Of a stretch of 25,518 bases of DNA, positions 6,471-14,279 are shown one piece after another (within the stretch, counting starts at the first letter, position 1; every line of letters begins with the position of its first letter). The translations under genes and the position numbers were made by a program. The notes beneath the pieces are model-generated. The model did not search any database, was not told where the DNA came from, and saw nothing but the letters and a program-made list of their open reading frames with translations. The stretch lies in contig JAAZHF010000294.1 of assembly GCA_012510865.1 (NCBI GenBank), positions 1 to 25,518 on the forward strand. The letters are read 5' to 3'. Source of the stretch: Gammaproteobacteria bacterium. GTDB lineage: Bacteria > Pseudomonadota > Gammaproteobacteria > Xanthomonadales > Xanthomonadaceae.

Positions 6471-8417
6471 ATGAGCCAGTCCGCGCTGTACCCCTGCTTC
6501 CTCGGCCCCTACGGCGAGAACGACCAGCTGCTCGAGTCGCTGATGGTCGAGTTCCTCCGCGACCACGTCTACTGGCGCCGCAACCTGCATCCCGAGGACC
6601 TGCCGGCGATCCCGACCGGCGCCAACCGCCGCGCCGACTACGTCGAGTTCGAGTCGCGCCTGCGCCGCGAGCTGCACCTGCTGTCGGCCGCGCTCAAGCG
6701 CAGCGTGCCCTTCCACAGCCCGCGCTACCTCGGGCACATGGTCAGCGACCTGCTGATCCCCGGGCTCGCGGCGCAGGTGCTGGCACTGCCCTACAACCCG
6801 AACAACGTCAGCGCCGACGCGGCGCCGATCACCATCGACCTCGAGCTGCGGGCGGGCCTGCAGCTGGCCGCGATGTTCGGCTGGCCGGCCGACCCGGAGC
6901 GCGAGGACTGCGCGTTCGGCCACCTCACCTCCGGGGGGACCCTGGCCAACCTGCAGGGGCTGCGGCTGGCACTGGCGCTCAAGGCCTTCCCGGTGGCGCT
7001 GCGCGCGGCCTCGGCCCCGCTCGCCTGCCTTCCCGACGACGACTGGGATGCCTTCAACACCGGCCCCGCCGCGGCCACGGCGCTGTTCGCGCAGTGGTGC
7101 GACTGGCGCGACGCGCTGCACCCGCGCGAGCGCCAGGCCTGGCAGCGCCGCGTCGACGCGGAGCGGATCGAGACGCTAGGGATCGCGGGCTTCATGGAAC
7201 GCCACCCCCGGCTGTCGGTGCCGAAGGTGTTCGCGCCGGCGACGGCCCACTATTCCTGGAGCAAGGGCATGAAGATGCTCGGCCTCGGGCAGGCGCAGCT
7301 CGCGCTCGTCCCGGGGCGCGCGATGCGCCTGGACGTGGACGCGCTCGAGGAGGCGCTGGACGACTGCCTGCGGCGACGGCAGCCGGTGCTCATGGCCGTG
7401 GGCGTCCTGGGCAGCACCGAGTTCGGCAGCATCGATCCGCTGGACGGACTGGCCGACGTGCGCGAACGGATGCAGTCGCGCGGGCTGGGGATGTCACTCC
7501 ACCTGGACGCCGCCTGGGGCGGCTACCTGGCCTCGCTCTTCCGGACCCCCGACGGTCGGCTGCGCAGCCGCGACGAGGTCGGCGCCGGCTTCGCGGCCTT
7601 CCCGCGGCCGGAGGTCCACGCCGCCTTCGCCGCGATCCCGCGCATGGACTCGATCACCGTCGACCCGCACAAGCTCGGTCACCTGCCCTACGGCTCGGGC
7701 GCCTTCCTGTGCCGGGACCAGCGCGCGATCGGGCTGTTGGCCGAGGACGCCGACTACGTCTTCGACGGCGCCACGGCCGCGGGCTATTTCCAGCGCCACC
7801 GGCAGCTCGGGCGCTACATCCCCGAAGGCTCGAAGCCGGGCGCGAACGCCGCCGCGGTCTACGTGACCCATCGCGTGCTGCCGCTGGACCACGCCAACTT
7901 CGGCCTGCTGCCGGCCCAGGGCCTCCGGGCCACCGAAGCCTTCGTGGCCGAGGCGCGGGCGTTCATCGGTCGCATCGCGCCGCTGGCCACGGCGACGGTC
8001 CCCTTCGCGCCGGACTGCAACCTGGTGTGCCTGGCCATCAACCCGCGGGGCAACCGCGACGTCGCGCGCATGAACCGCTTCATGCGCGGCCTGCACGACG
8101 CGCTGCGCGCCGATCCCGGGCAGCCGCTGCAGCGCGGCGAGTACTTCGGCTCGATGACGACGCTCCGGTCCGGCGCCATGGGCGCCGCGGACGCCGCGCG
8201 CGTGCTGGCCGAGCTGCGGCTGCCCGCGGACGCACTCGACGGCGCCGGGGACGACGCCGACCGCATCGTGGTCCTGCGCCACACGCTGATGAATCCGTTC
8301 CTGCTCGATGAGGGGGCGGCCGGCGGCGGCTATGTCCGCGGCTACTTCCGGCACCTGGAGCGGCTGGTGGCCGCGGCGCTGGCCCCGGGCGGCGTCCGCC
8401 AGGACGTTACCGCCTGA
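6471..8417 (+). CDS. Group II PLP-dependent amino acid decarboxylase (tyrosine decarboxylase-like)
   Basis: A 648-residue fold-type I PLP enzyme. The cofactor lysine is Lys401 in SITVDPHKLGHLPYGSGAF. Asp346 in HLDAAWGGYLASLF contacts the pyridine nitrogen. His260 in AHYSWSKGMKMLGLG stacks on the ring. The phosphate-binding region includes HLTSGGTLANLQGLR (151-165). The length and the motifs YNPNNVSADAAPITIDLE and DPHKLGHLPY resemble Lactobacillus/Enterococcus tyrosine decarboxylases (about 620 residues) rather than the ~470-residue GadB. The expected reaction is decarboxylation of an aromatic or acidic amino acid to its amine in the cytoplasm; the exact substrate cannot be read. No antiporter gene adjoins it, unlike classic acid-resistance decarboxylase operons. 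It is preceded by an FNR-like palindrome and ends convergent with nrdJb. Confidence 0.9.
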   Translation: MSQSALYPCFLGPYGENDQLLESLMVEFLRDHVYWRRNLHPEDLPAIPTGANRRADYVEFESRLRRELHLLSAALKRSVPFHSPRYLGHMVSDLLIPGLAAQVLALPYNPNNVSADAAPITIDLELRAGLQLAAMFGWPADPEREDCAFGHLTSGGTLANLQGLRLALALKAFPVALRAASAPLACLPDDDWDAFNTGPAAATALFAQWCDWRDALHPRERQAWQRRVDAERIETLGIAGFMERHPRLSVPKVFAPATAHYSWSKGMKMLGLGQAQLALVPGRAMRLDVDALEEALDDCLRRRQPVLMAVGVLGSTEFGSIDPLDGLADVRERMQSRGLGMSLHLDAAWGGYLASLFRTPDGRLRSRDEVGAGFAAFPRPEVHAAFAAIPRMDSITVDPHKLGHLPYGSGAFLCRDQRAIGLLAEDADYVFDGATAAGYFQRHRQLGRYIPEGSKPGANAAAVYVTHRVLPLDHANFGLLPAQGLRATEAFVAEARAFIGRIAPLATATVPFAPDCNLVCLAINPRGNRDVARMNRFMRGLHDALRADPGQPLQRGEYFGSMTTLRSGAMGAADAARVLAELRLPADALDGAGDDADRIVVLRHTLMNPFLLDEGAAGGGYVRGYFRHLERLVAAALAPGGVRQDVTA

Positions 8418-8442
8418 CGGTCGCCCGGGGCGCCGGTCGGAT

Positions 8443-9255
8443 TCATCCGCACTTGGAATAGCCGCAGTTCAGGCAGGTCGCGCAGCCGTCCATGACCACC
8501 ACCGCCTTCGTGCTGCACTTGTGGCACATGGTCGCCGAGGGCGGGAAGCTCGTGCCCTCGCCGGTGACCGCGACGTCCTCGCCGCTGCCATCGCGTCCCT
8601 GGTCGGCGAGCAGCGCGCCGACCGGGCCGGCCTCGGCCGCGGCTACCGCGGCATCAGCGTTTTTTTTTGAGCGGGCCTCGTAGAGGCGGCGCTTTTCCTC
8701 GATCAGCGCGCGCTGCTCCGGGCTCATCTCCGGGTCGTGCAGCATCCCGATCGACTTCAGGTGCTCTTCGACGATGGCGCCGAGCTCGGCCACCAGCGAG
8801 GGCATGTAGACGCCGCCGGCCTTGAAGTAGCCGCCGCGCGGATCGAAGACGGCCTTCATCTCCTCGACCAGGAAGGTCACGTCGCCGCCCTTGCGGAACA
8901 CGGCCGACATGATGCGCGTGAGGGCCACGATCCACTGGAAGTGGTCCATCGACTTCGAGTTGATGAAGATCTCGAAGGGACGCCGCGACTCGTGCTCGGT
9001 GCCGGCGGTGAGCACGATGTCGTTGATGGTCACGTACATCGCGTGCTCGACCAGCGGCGACTTGATCTTGTAGGTGCTCCCGATCAGGACCTCGGGGCGC
9101 TCGATGCGCTCGTGCATCTGGATGACTTCGGCCGAGGACCTCGCGGGGGCCTCGCGCGCGTCGCCGGCGTCCGGCCGGGCCTGCGGGGTGGCGTCGGCGC
9201 TGTCCGCGGCGACGACTGAATAACCGGTGATTTTCTTCTGGATCCTGACGGCCAT
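8443..9255 (-). CDS. nrdJb: Class II ribonucleotide reductase, TSCPD-domain subunit with cysteine-rich tail
   Basis: A 270-residue protein equivalent to the C-terminal part of long NrdJ enzymes, encoded separately as in the NrdJa/NrdJb arrangement known from Pseudomonas aeruginosa. Residues 58-170 form the TSCPD domain (YVTINDIVLTAGTEHESRRPFEIFINSKSMDHFQW, then ALTRIMSAVFRKGGD). Residues 180-196 form a helix. A low-complexity linker follows, then the tail at 244-270 with Cys244, 247, 258, 261, 264 and 269 (CHKC...CATCLNCGYSKCG). The tail should bind zinc and carry the redox pair that re-reduces the active site of NrdJa. Codons 197-199 are AAA AAA AAC, giving nine consecutive A bases (8660-8668), a candidate slippery site. 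Third in the run nrdJa, H1-like gene, nrdJb, with AGGAA 6-7 bases before the ATG. Confidence 0.9.
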   Translation of the reverse strand: MAVRIQKKITGYSVVAADSADATPQARPDAGDAREAPARSSAEVIQMHERIERPEVLIGSTYKIKSPLVEHAMYVTINDIVLTAGTEHESRRPFEIFINSKSMDHFQWIVALTRIMSAVFRKGGDVTFLVEEMKAVFDPRGGYFKAGGVYMPSLVAELGAIVEEHLKSIGMLHDPEMSPEQRALIEEKRRLYEARSKKNADAAVAAAEAGPVGALLADQGRDGSGEDVAVTGEGTSFPPSATMCHKCSTKAVVVMDGCATCLNCGYSKCG

Positions 9256-9283
9256 GACGCATTCCTGGTTTCGTTGTTGCCCG

Positions 9284-9311
9284 GGCCTCCCCCGCGGACG
9301 CGGGGGAGGCC
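9284..9311 (-). terminator. 12-bp perfect hairpin between the H1-like gene and nrdJb
   Basis: Arms GGCCTCCCCCGC (9284-9295) and GCGGGGGAGGCC (9300-9311) form a perfect 12-bp stem with a 4-base GGAC loop. It lies 7 bases after the H1-like stop and 28 bases before the nrdJb start. No T-tract follows on the minus strand. It could be a partial terminator that lowers nrdJb expression, or an mRNA-stabilising stem. Confidence 0.5.
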
Positions 9312-9318
9312 GGACGGG

Positions 9319-9870
9319 TCATTTGCCCGCGGACTTGCGAGGTGCCGCCTTGCGGGCGGGCGACTTCGCGGCCGCGGCCTTCCTTGCCGGCGCCTTGGCG
9401 GCGGCCTTCTTCGCCGGCGCCCTGGTGGCCTTCGCCACCGCCTTGCCGGCGACCGGCTTCTTCGCCGCGACCTTCCTGGCCGCCGGCTTCGAAGCCACCT
9501 TCCTTGCCACCGCCTTCTTGGCCGGGGCGCGGCTGGCGGTCTTCTTCGCCGCCTTCTTCGCCGCCCGGCCGCGCTTCAGCTCCGCGGCTTCCGCCCTGGC
9601 GCCGGCGCTGGCGGCGGCCAGCGACTCCTTGGCGCCGGCCACGCGCTTGGCGACCGCCTTCCTGGCCGTCCCGGCACGCTTCGCGACGGCCTTCTTCGCC
9701 GTCCCGGCGCGCTTGGCCACCGCCTTCTTCGCCGAGCCGGCGGCCTCCTTCGCCGCCTTCACCGCATCCGACGCGCGCCTGGTCACGGTACCGCCCACCG
9801 CCTTCGCCTTTTCGGCCACGGCCTCCGCGGCGGTGCCGAGGGTCGCCGCGACCCCATTGCCGTTGCTCAT
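9319..9870 (-). CDS. Histone H1-like, lysine/alanine-rich DNA-binding protein
   Basis: A 183-residue highly basic protein made almost entirely of Ala, Lys, Arg, Val and Pro, resembling the tails of bacterial histone H1-like proteins such as AlgP and BpH1/HctB. Residues 1-43 form a less basic, probably helical head. Residues 44-76 are three near-identical 11-residue repeats (AGTAKKAVAKR). Residues 77-100 are an Ala/Glu-containing linker. Residues 101-183 carry AKKA, PAKKA and PARKA motifs, the eukaryotic H1 tail style. Such proteins bind DNA non-specifically and affect nucleoid compaction and transcription. The gene sits between the two ribonucleotide reductase genes on the same strand, with hairpins on both sides, so partly independent expression is possible. 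Low complexity makes orthology hard to assign. Confidence 0.85.
   Translation of the reverse strand: MSNGNGVAATLGTAAEAVAEKAKAVGGTVTRRASDAVKAAKEAAGSAKKAVAKRAGTAKKAVAKRAGTARKAVAKRVAGAKESLAAASAGARAEAAELKRGRAAKKAAKKTASRAPAKKAVARKVASKPAARKVAAKKPVAGKAVAKATRAPAKKAAAKAPARKAAAAKSPARKAAPRKSAGK
9643..9741 (-). repeat. Three tandem 33-bp units in the H1-like gene
   Basis: Three consecutive 33-bp units encode AGSAKKAVAKR, AGTAKKAVAKR and AGTARKAVAKR (residues 44-76). The units differ by a few bases. Such coding repeats often change in number between strains. Confidence 0.75.
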
Positions 9871-9894
9871 CGTTGTTCCCTCGTCGTCATGGTC

Positions 9895-9942
9895 GCGGGC
9901 GGGGCGCCCGCAGGCGGAATGTAGCGCGGCCGGACGCGGCCG
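9895..9942 (-). terminator. Two adjacent GC-rich hairpins after nrdJa
   Basis: The first stem is CGGCCG at 9927-9932 with CGGCCG at 9937-9942 (6 bp, 4-base loop). The second is GCGGGCG at 9895-9901 with CGCCCGC at 9905-9911 (7 bp, 3-base loop). They lie between the nrdJa stop (9952-9954) and the H1-like start (9870). No T-tract is present, so they are terminator-like by position only. Confidence 0.35.
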
Positions 9943-9951
9943 TGATCCTGC

Positions 9952-12111
9952 TCAGAACTTTCCGTAGTACCCCTCCTTCAGGGCATCGAACAGGTTGGCG
10001 GCGGTATGGGGCTCGCCGTCGTACTCGACCTCCTCGTTGCCGCGGACCTCGACCGTGCTGCCGTCCTCGAGCTCGAAGCGGTAGGTGGTGTTGGCGAGGT
10101 CGGATTCCTTCACCAGGACGCCCTGGAAGGCGGCCGGATTGAAGCGGAAGGTGGTGCAGCCCTTCAGCCCGCGCTCGTGGGCGTACAGGTAGATGTCCTT
10201 GAAGTCCTCGTAGGGATAGTCCGTCGGGACGTTGGCGGTCTTCGAGATCGAGGAATCGATCCACTCCTGCGCCGCCGCCTGGACGTCGACGTGCTCCCTG
10301 GGGGAGATGTCGTCCGCGGAGACGAAGTATTCCGGCAGCCGCGCGCGCGGGTCCTCGGAGAAGGGCATCGCGTCCGGGTTGACCAGGTGGCGGTAGGCCA
10401 GGAGCTCGAAGGAGAACACGTCCACCTTCTCCTTCGACTTCTTGCCCTCGCGGATCACGTTGCGGCTGTAATGGTGCGCGAACGAGGGCTCGATGCCGTT
10501 GGACGCGTTGTTGGCCAGCGAGAGGCTGATGGTGCCGGTGGGCGCGATCGAGCTGTGGTGGGTGAACCGGGCACCGGCCTCGGCGAGCTGCTCGACGAGC
10601 TCCGGCGCGACCCCCGCGACCTTCTGCATGTACCGGCTGTAGCGGGCGTGCAGCACCTTGCCCGGCACCTCCTGGCCGACCTTCCAGCCGTCGGCCGCCA
10701 TTTCCGGGCGCTTGCGCAGCATCTCGGCGGTGACCGTGAAGCGCTCCTCCATGATCGGGGCGGGGCCCTTCTCACGGGCCAGCTCCAGGCCCATCTCCCA
10801 GCCGGCGATCGCCATCTCGCGGGACACGCGCTCGGTGAAGTCGCAGCTCTCCTTCGAGCCGTACTTCATGCGCAGCATGGTCATCGTCGAGCCGAGGCCG
10901 AGGAAGCCCATTCCGTGGCGGCGCTTGCGCAGGATCTCGTCGCGCTGCTGCTGCAGCGGCAGGCCGTTGACCTCGACCACGTTGTCGAGCATGCGGGTGA
11001 ACACGCGCACCACTTCCCGGTACTCGTCCCAGTCGAACTCGGCCTGGTCGGTGAAGGGGTTGCGCACGAACCTGGTCAGGTTGACCGAGCCCAGCAGGCA
11101 GGCGCCGTAGGGCGGCAGGGGCTGCTCGCCGCAGGGGTTGGTGGCGCGAATGGTCTCGCACCACCAGTTGTTGTTCATCTCGTTGACGCGGTCGATCAGG
11201 ATGAAGCCGGGCTCGGCGTAGTCGTACGTCGAGACCATGATCATGTCCCACAGGTGGCGCGCGCGGACCTTGCCGTACACCTTGCAGGCCACCATGCCGT
11301 CGTCGCGCACCACGTAGCCCTCGTGCTGCGGCCAGTCGCGCCATGCCACGCGGGCGGGATCGGACAGGTCGACGCCCTCCATCTCCTTCTCGCGGTACGG
11401 GAACACCAGCGGCCAGTCGGCGTCGTCCTTCACCGCCTGGATGAAGCCGTCGGTGACCAGCAGCGACAGGTTGAACTGGCGCAGGCGGCCGTCCTCGCGC
11501 TTGGCGCGGATGAAGTCGCGCACGTCGGGGTGCGACACGTCGAAGGTGCCCATCTGCGCGCCGCGGCGCCCGCCGGCCGAGGACACCGTGAAGCACATCT
11601 TGTCGTAGATGTCCATGAACGACATCAGGCCCGAGGTGTAGGCGCCGGCGCCGGCCACGAAGGCGCCGCGCGGGCGCAGGGTCGAGAACTCGTAGCCGAT
11701 GCCGCAGCCGGCCTTCAGCGTGAGCCCGGCCTCGTGGACCTTCTCCAGGATGCCGTCCATCGAGTCGACGATGGTCCCGGACACGGTGCAGTTGATGGTG
11801 CTGGTCGCCGGCTTGTGCTCCAGGGCACCGGCGTTGGAGACGATGCGGCCGGCCGGGATCGCGCCCCGGCGCAGCGCCCACAGGAAGCGCTCGTTCCAGT
11901 ACTTCCGCTTCTCCGGGGTCGGCTCGGCCTCGGCCAGGGCGCGCGCCACCCGCTGGCTGGTGCCGTCGATGTCGGCATCCAGCTCCACGCCCTGCTTGGT
12001 CTTCAGGCGGTATTTCTTGTCCCAGATGTCCAGCGATGCCGGCTGCATCGGGATTTCCTGGTCCGTGCCAGCCATGGTGTTCCTCACAGCCTCCAGGCGA
12101 ACCGTACTCAT
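9952..12111 (-). CDS. nrdJa: Adenosylcobalamin-dependent (class II) ribonucleotide reductase, catalytic subunit
   Basis: A 719-residue catalytic subunit that reduces ribonucleotides to deoxyribonucleotides using a cobalamin-generated thiyl radical, with no need for oxygen. Active-site blocks are STINCTVSGT with redox Cys108, the thiyl-radical loop NPCGEQPLPPYGACLLGSVNL with Cys327, Glu329 and partner Cys338, and the substrate phosphate loop SIAPTGTISLSLANNASNGIEPSF. GCGIGYEFSTLRP (135-147) and SSAGGRRGAQMGTFDVSHPD are typical of the family. The enzyme ends shortly after the barrel (FDALKEGYYGKF) and lacks the TSCPD domain and CxxC tail, which are supplied by nrdJb downstream. The ATG at 12109-12111 is preceded by AGGAG and GGGAG. 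The upstream region carries NrdR-like boxes. No other reductase class is in the window. Confidence 0.95.
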   Translation of the reverse strand: MSTVRLEAVRNTMAGTDQEIPMQPASLDIWDKKYRLKTKQGVELDADIDGTSQRVARALAEAEPTPEKRKYWNERFLWALRRGAIPAGRIVSNAGALEHKPATSTINCTVSGTIVDSMDGILEKVHEAGLTLKAGCGIGYEFSTLRPRGAFVAGAGAYTSGLMSFMDIYDKMCFTVSSAGGRRGAQMGTFDVSHPDVRDFIRAKREDGRLRQFNLSLLVTDGFIQAVKDDADWPLVFPYREKEMEGVDLSDPARVAWRDWPQHEGYVVRDDGMVACKVYGKVRARHLWDMIMVSTYDYAEPGFILIDRVNEMNNNWWCETIRATNPCGEQPLPPYGACLLGSVNLTRFVRNPFTDQAEFDWDEYREVVRVFTRMLDNVVEVNGLPLQQQRDEILRKRRHGMGFLGLGSTMTMLRMKYGSKESCDFTERVSREMAIAGWEMGLELAREKGPAPIMEERFTVTAEMLRKRPEMAADGWKVGQEVPGKVLHARYSRYMQKVAGVAPELVEQLAEAGARFTHHSSIAPTGTISLSLANNASNGIEPSFAHHYSRNVIREGKKSKEKVDVFSFELLAYRHLVNPDAMPFSEDPRARLPEYFVSADDISPREHVDVQAAAQEWIDSSISKTANVPTDYPYEDFKDIYLYAHERGLKGCTTFRFNPAAFQGVLVKESDLANTTYRFELEDGSTVEVRGNEEVEYDGEPHTAANLFDALKEGYYGKF

Positions 12112-12530
12112 GCTGCTCCCTTCTCCTTGATCCTGCCCGGCCGCGCGCGAACCGGTCGTCGTTTGTCCTGTCCCGGCGGCGGGCCCGCGTGGAGCCCGCG
12201 CCGACGGCGAAGCCACGCCGCGCGCCGCGCGCCGTGCCTGCCTACGTCTGGTCTGTGCCGCCCGTCACATCCGGCCTGCGCCGGACCGCTCCGCCGCAGC
12301 GGAGGCCATGAAGGGGCGAACCCCCATCACTTGGGCCATTCCCACTTCAACCACCCCAAGATGTAGTGGAATGCGGACGTTGACGCTACGCCCGGCCCGG
12401 CCATAAGTCAACCGGCCCCGGGTCGCCGACGACGACACGGCGCGCGCCGGGAAGACGCGTCGCCGGGCCGCTCGCGGCGACGTTCCGCGTGTCTTCCAGA
12501 GCCCCCCGCAGACCCCCGAGGTGGCCGCCG
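12112..12530. other. 419-bp intergenic region between nrdJa and the TonB-receptor pseudogene
   Basis: No convincing gene. The half near nrdJa (12112-12310) is very GC-rich with short hairpins, such as CTCCGC/GCGGAG around 12290-12304, and would be a leader of about 200 bases for nrdJa. The AT-richer stretch at 12320-12411 holds the NrdR-like boxes and an inverted TTGAC (12380-12384) / GTCAA (12407-12411) pair. The right copy supplies a minus-strand -35 (TTGACT, 12411-12406) for nrdJa. The left copy supplies a plus-strand -35 (TTGACG, 12380-12385) with a weak CATAAG -10 for the receptor. I see no cobalamin riboswitch. Confidence 0.5.
12321..12369 (-). promoter_or_regulatory. Tandem NrdR-box-like sites upstream of nrdJa
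   Basis: Box 1 (12354-12369) reads CCACTACATCTTGGGG on the minus strand and matches the core CwAtATaTwG of the NrdR consensus at eight of ten positions. Box 2 (12321-12336), CCCCCATCACTTGGGC on the plus strand, is weaker but keeps most of the outer core positions. Their centres are 33 bp apart, about three helical turns, close to the 31-32 bp usual for NrdR box pairs. NrdR represses ribonucleotide reductase genes when dATP/ATP is high. The assignment rests on motif match and location. Confidence 0.55.
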
Positions 12531-14279
12531 ATGACGCGACCGCGCGACGCCCGCCCGCCGTCGACCCGGCTGTTCGCGATGGCGCTGGCGATCGCCAGCG
12601 CGACGGCCGCGGGCGTGGACCCGGCGGAGCCCCGGCGCGGGGAGCAGGATGCCGAAGCGACCCGCCTCGACGCCATCGTGGTCACCGCGCGGCGGCGACC
12701 CGAACCCCTGCTCGAGGTGCCGGGGGCGGTGACCGTCGCCAGCGGCGAGGAGCTGGAGTCGCGCGGCGCGGTCGACATCTCCGCGCTGGCCATGCTGGCC
12801 CCGAACCTGGCCATCCACCCGGCCCGCGCCTTCAACGGCAGCGTCACCGCCCACATCCGCGGCATCGGCCAGTTCGACCCGGTCTGGGGCGCCGAGCCCG
12901 GCGTCGGCGTCTACATCGACGACGTCGCGCTGGCGCGGCCCCAGGGAGCCCTGCTCGACGTGCTCGACGTGGAGCGCGTCGAGGTGCTGCGCGGTCCGCA
13001 GGGCACGCTGTTCGGCCGCAACACCATCGGCGGCGCCATCCGGGTGGTGACCCGCAGGCCGGACGCCGCGCCGGGCGGCAGCGCCGCGGTCACGGTCGGC
13101 GACCACGGACGCCGCGAGGGCCGGCTGGTGCTCAACGCCCCGCTCGCGGGACAGGTCCGGACCCGGCTGGCGATCGCCGGCTACGACCGCGACGGCTACG
13201 GGCGCAACCTGCACACCGGCGGCGAAGTCGGCGCGCGCGACGCCGCGGTGGCCCGCTGGAGCGCGCTGTGGACGCCCGCCGACGAGGTCGAGGTGAGGCT
13301 GGCGTGGGACCAGTACCGCGACCGCTCCGGCCCGCCCGCTGGACGGCGGCTGGCCGTGCTCCCCCCGGGCATCGATCCGGACCGGACGCCGCTGGACCCG
13401 GGCCGCCACGACGTCCGCAGCGGCGCGCCGGAGCGCCTGGACCTCGACAGCGGCGGCGCCTCCCTCACGATCGACTGGGCGATGCATCCCCGGTGGCGGC
13501 TGCGCTCGACCAGCGCCTGGCGGGAGGGCGATTCACGCGCCGTGCTCGACATGGACAGCCTGCCGCGGACGATCTTCACCCTGCGCCGCGACTTCCACGA
13601 GCGCCAGCGCTCGCAGGAGGTCCAGGTCTCCGGCGGCAGCGTCGGCACCCACCTGGTCGCCGGCGTGTACCTCTTCGACGGCACCGAGGCCGGTAGCGGC
13701 CGGGCCAATTTCCAGGAGCAGCGGTTCTACGGCGCGCGCGGTTCGATCCGGACGCGCAGCGCGGCCGCCTATGCCAGCATCGTGCACGACCTGTCGCCGG
13801 CCTGGCAGCTCGACGCCGGCCTGCGCTACACCCTGGAGCGGAAGACCGCCACCGCCTTCAACGGCAACTACGCCGACGACCACGCCACCGCGCCGTTCGA
13901 CGTCCGCGCGGACTTCACCGGACGCACCCGCTACCGGGCGGCGACGCCGCGGCTGGCGCTGTCCTGGCGCCCCGGTGACCGCACGATGGTCTACGCGCAG
14001 GCCAGCCGCGGGTTCAAGGGCGGCAGTTACAACGTCCGCGCCGATGCCGTCGACGCGCCCGCGGCGACGCCTCCAGGGCCGGGCTGTACGCCCACTACCG
14101 CGGCGACGGCTGGCATGCCACCGCGGCGGCCGGCGCCGGCCGCGCGCGCCTCGAGCTGCGACGCCCGATCGAACTCGGTGCGGCCGGGCGGCACGTGGCG
14201 CTGTCGCGACGGGAGTTCGGGCTGGCCTACCTCCACGCCGAGCTCGCACGTCCCCTGCACGCAGGCGGCGGCCGCCTGA
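12531..14279 (+). pseudogene. TonB-dependent receptor, C-terminally truncated and frame-disrupted
   Basis: Codons 1 to about 512 encode a recognisable outer-membrane TonB-dependent receptor. There is a weak signal region (residues 13-28), a TonB box (LDAIVVTA, 46-53), and a plug domain with the conserved blocks HIRGIGQFDPVWGAEPGVGVYIDDV and VERVEVLRGPQGTLFGRNTIGGAIRVVTRRP. Barrel strands continue through GLRYTLERKT and MVYAQASRGFKGGSYNVRADAVDAPA. Homology stops at about 14062-14068. The frame then runs 70 codons through non-homologous Pro/Arg/Ser-rich sequence to a stop at 14279. About 200-250 barrel residues and the terminal aromatic residue needed for BAM insertion are missing. The adjoining sequence in another frame encodes an autotransporter barrel. 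The ATG at 12531 follows GAGGTGG by 6-7 bases. The substrate is unknown; a non-functional product is expected. Confidence 0.82.

Noticed and set aside
12112..12320. Possible cobalamin riboswitch in the nrdJa leader.
   Set aside because: No B12-box-like conserved core was found, and B12-dependent enzymes are not the usual targets of repressing cobalamin riboswitches.
10006..12366. A 786-codon plus-strand frame opposite nrdJa.
   Set aside because: Shadow of the catalytic reductase gene, rich in Val/Gly/His/Arg with no recognisable motif.
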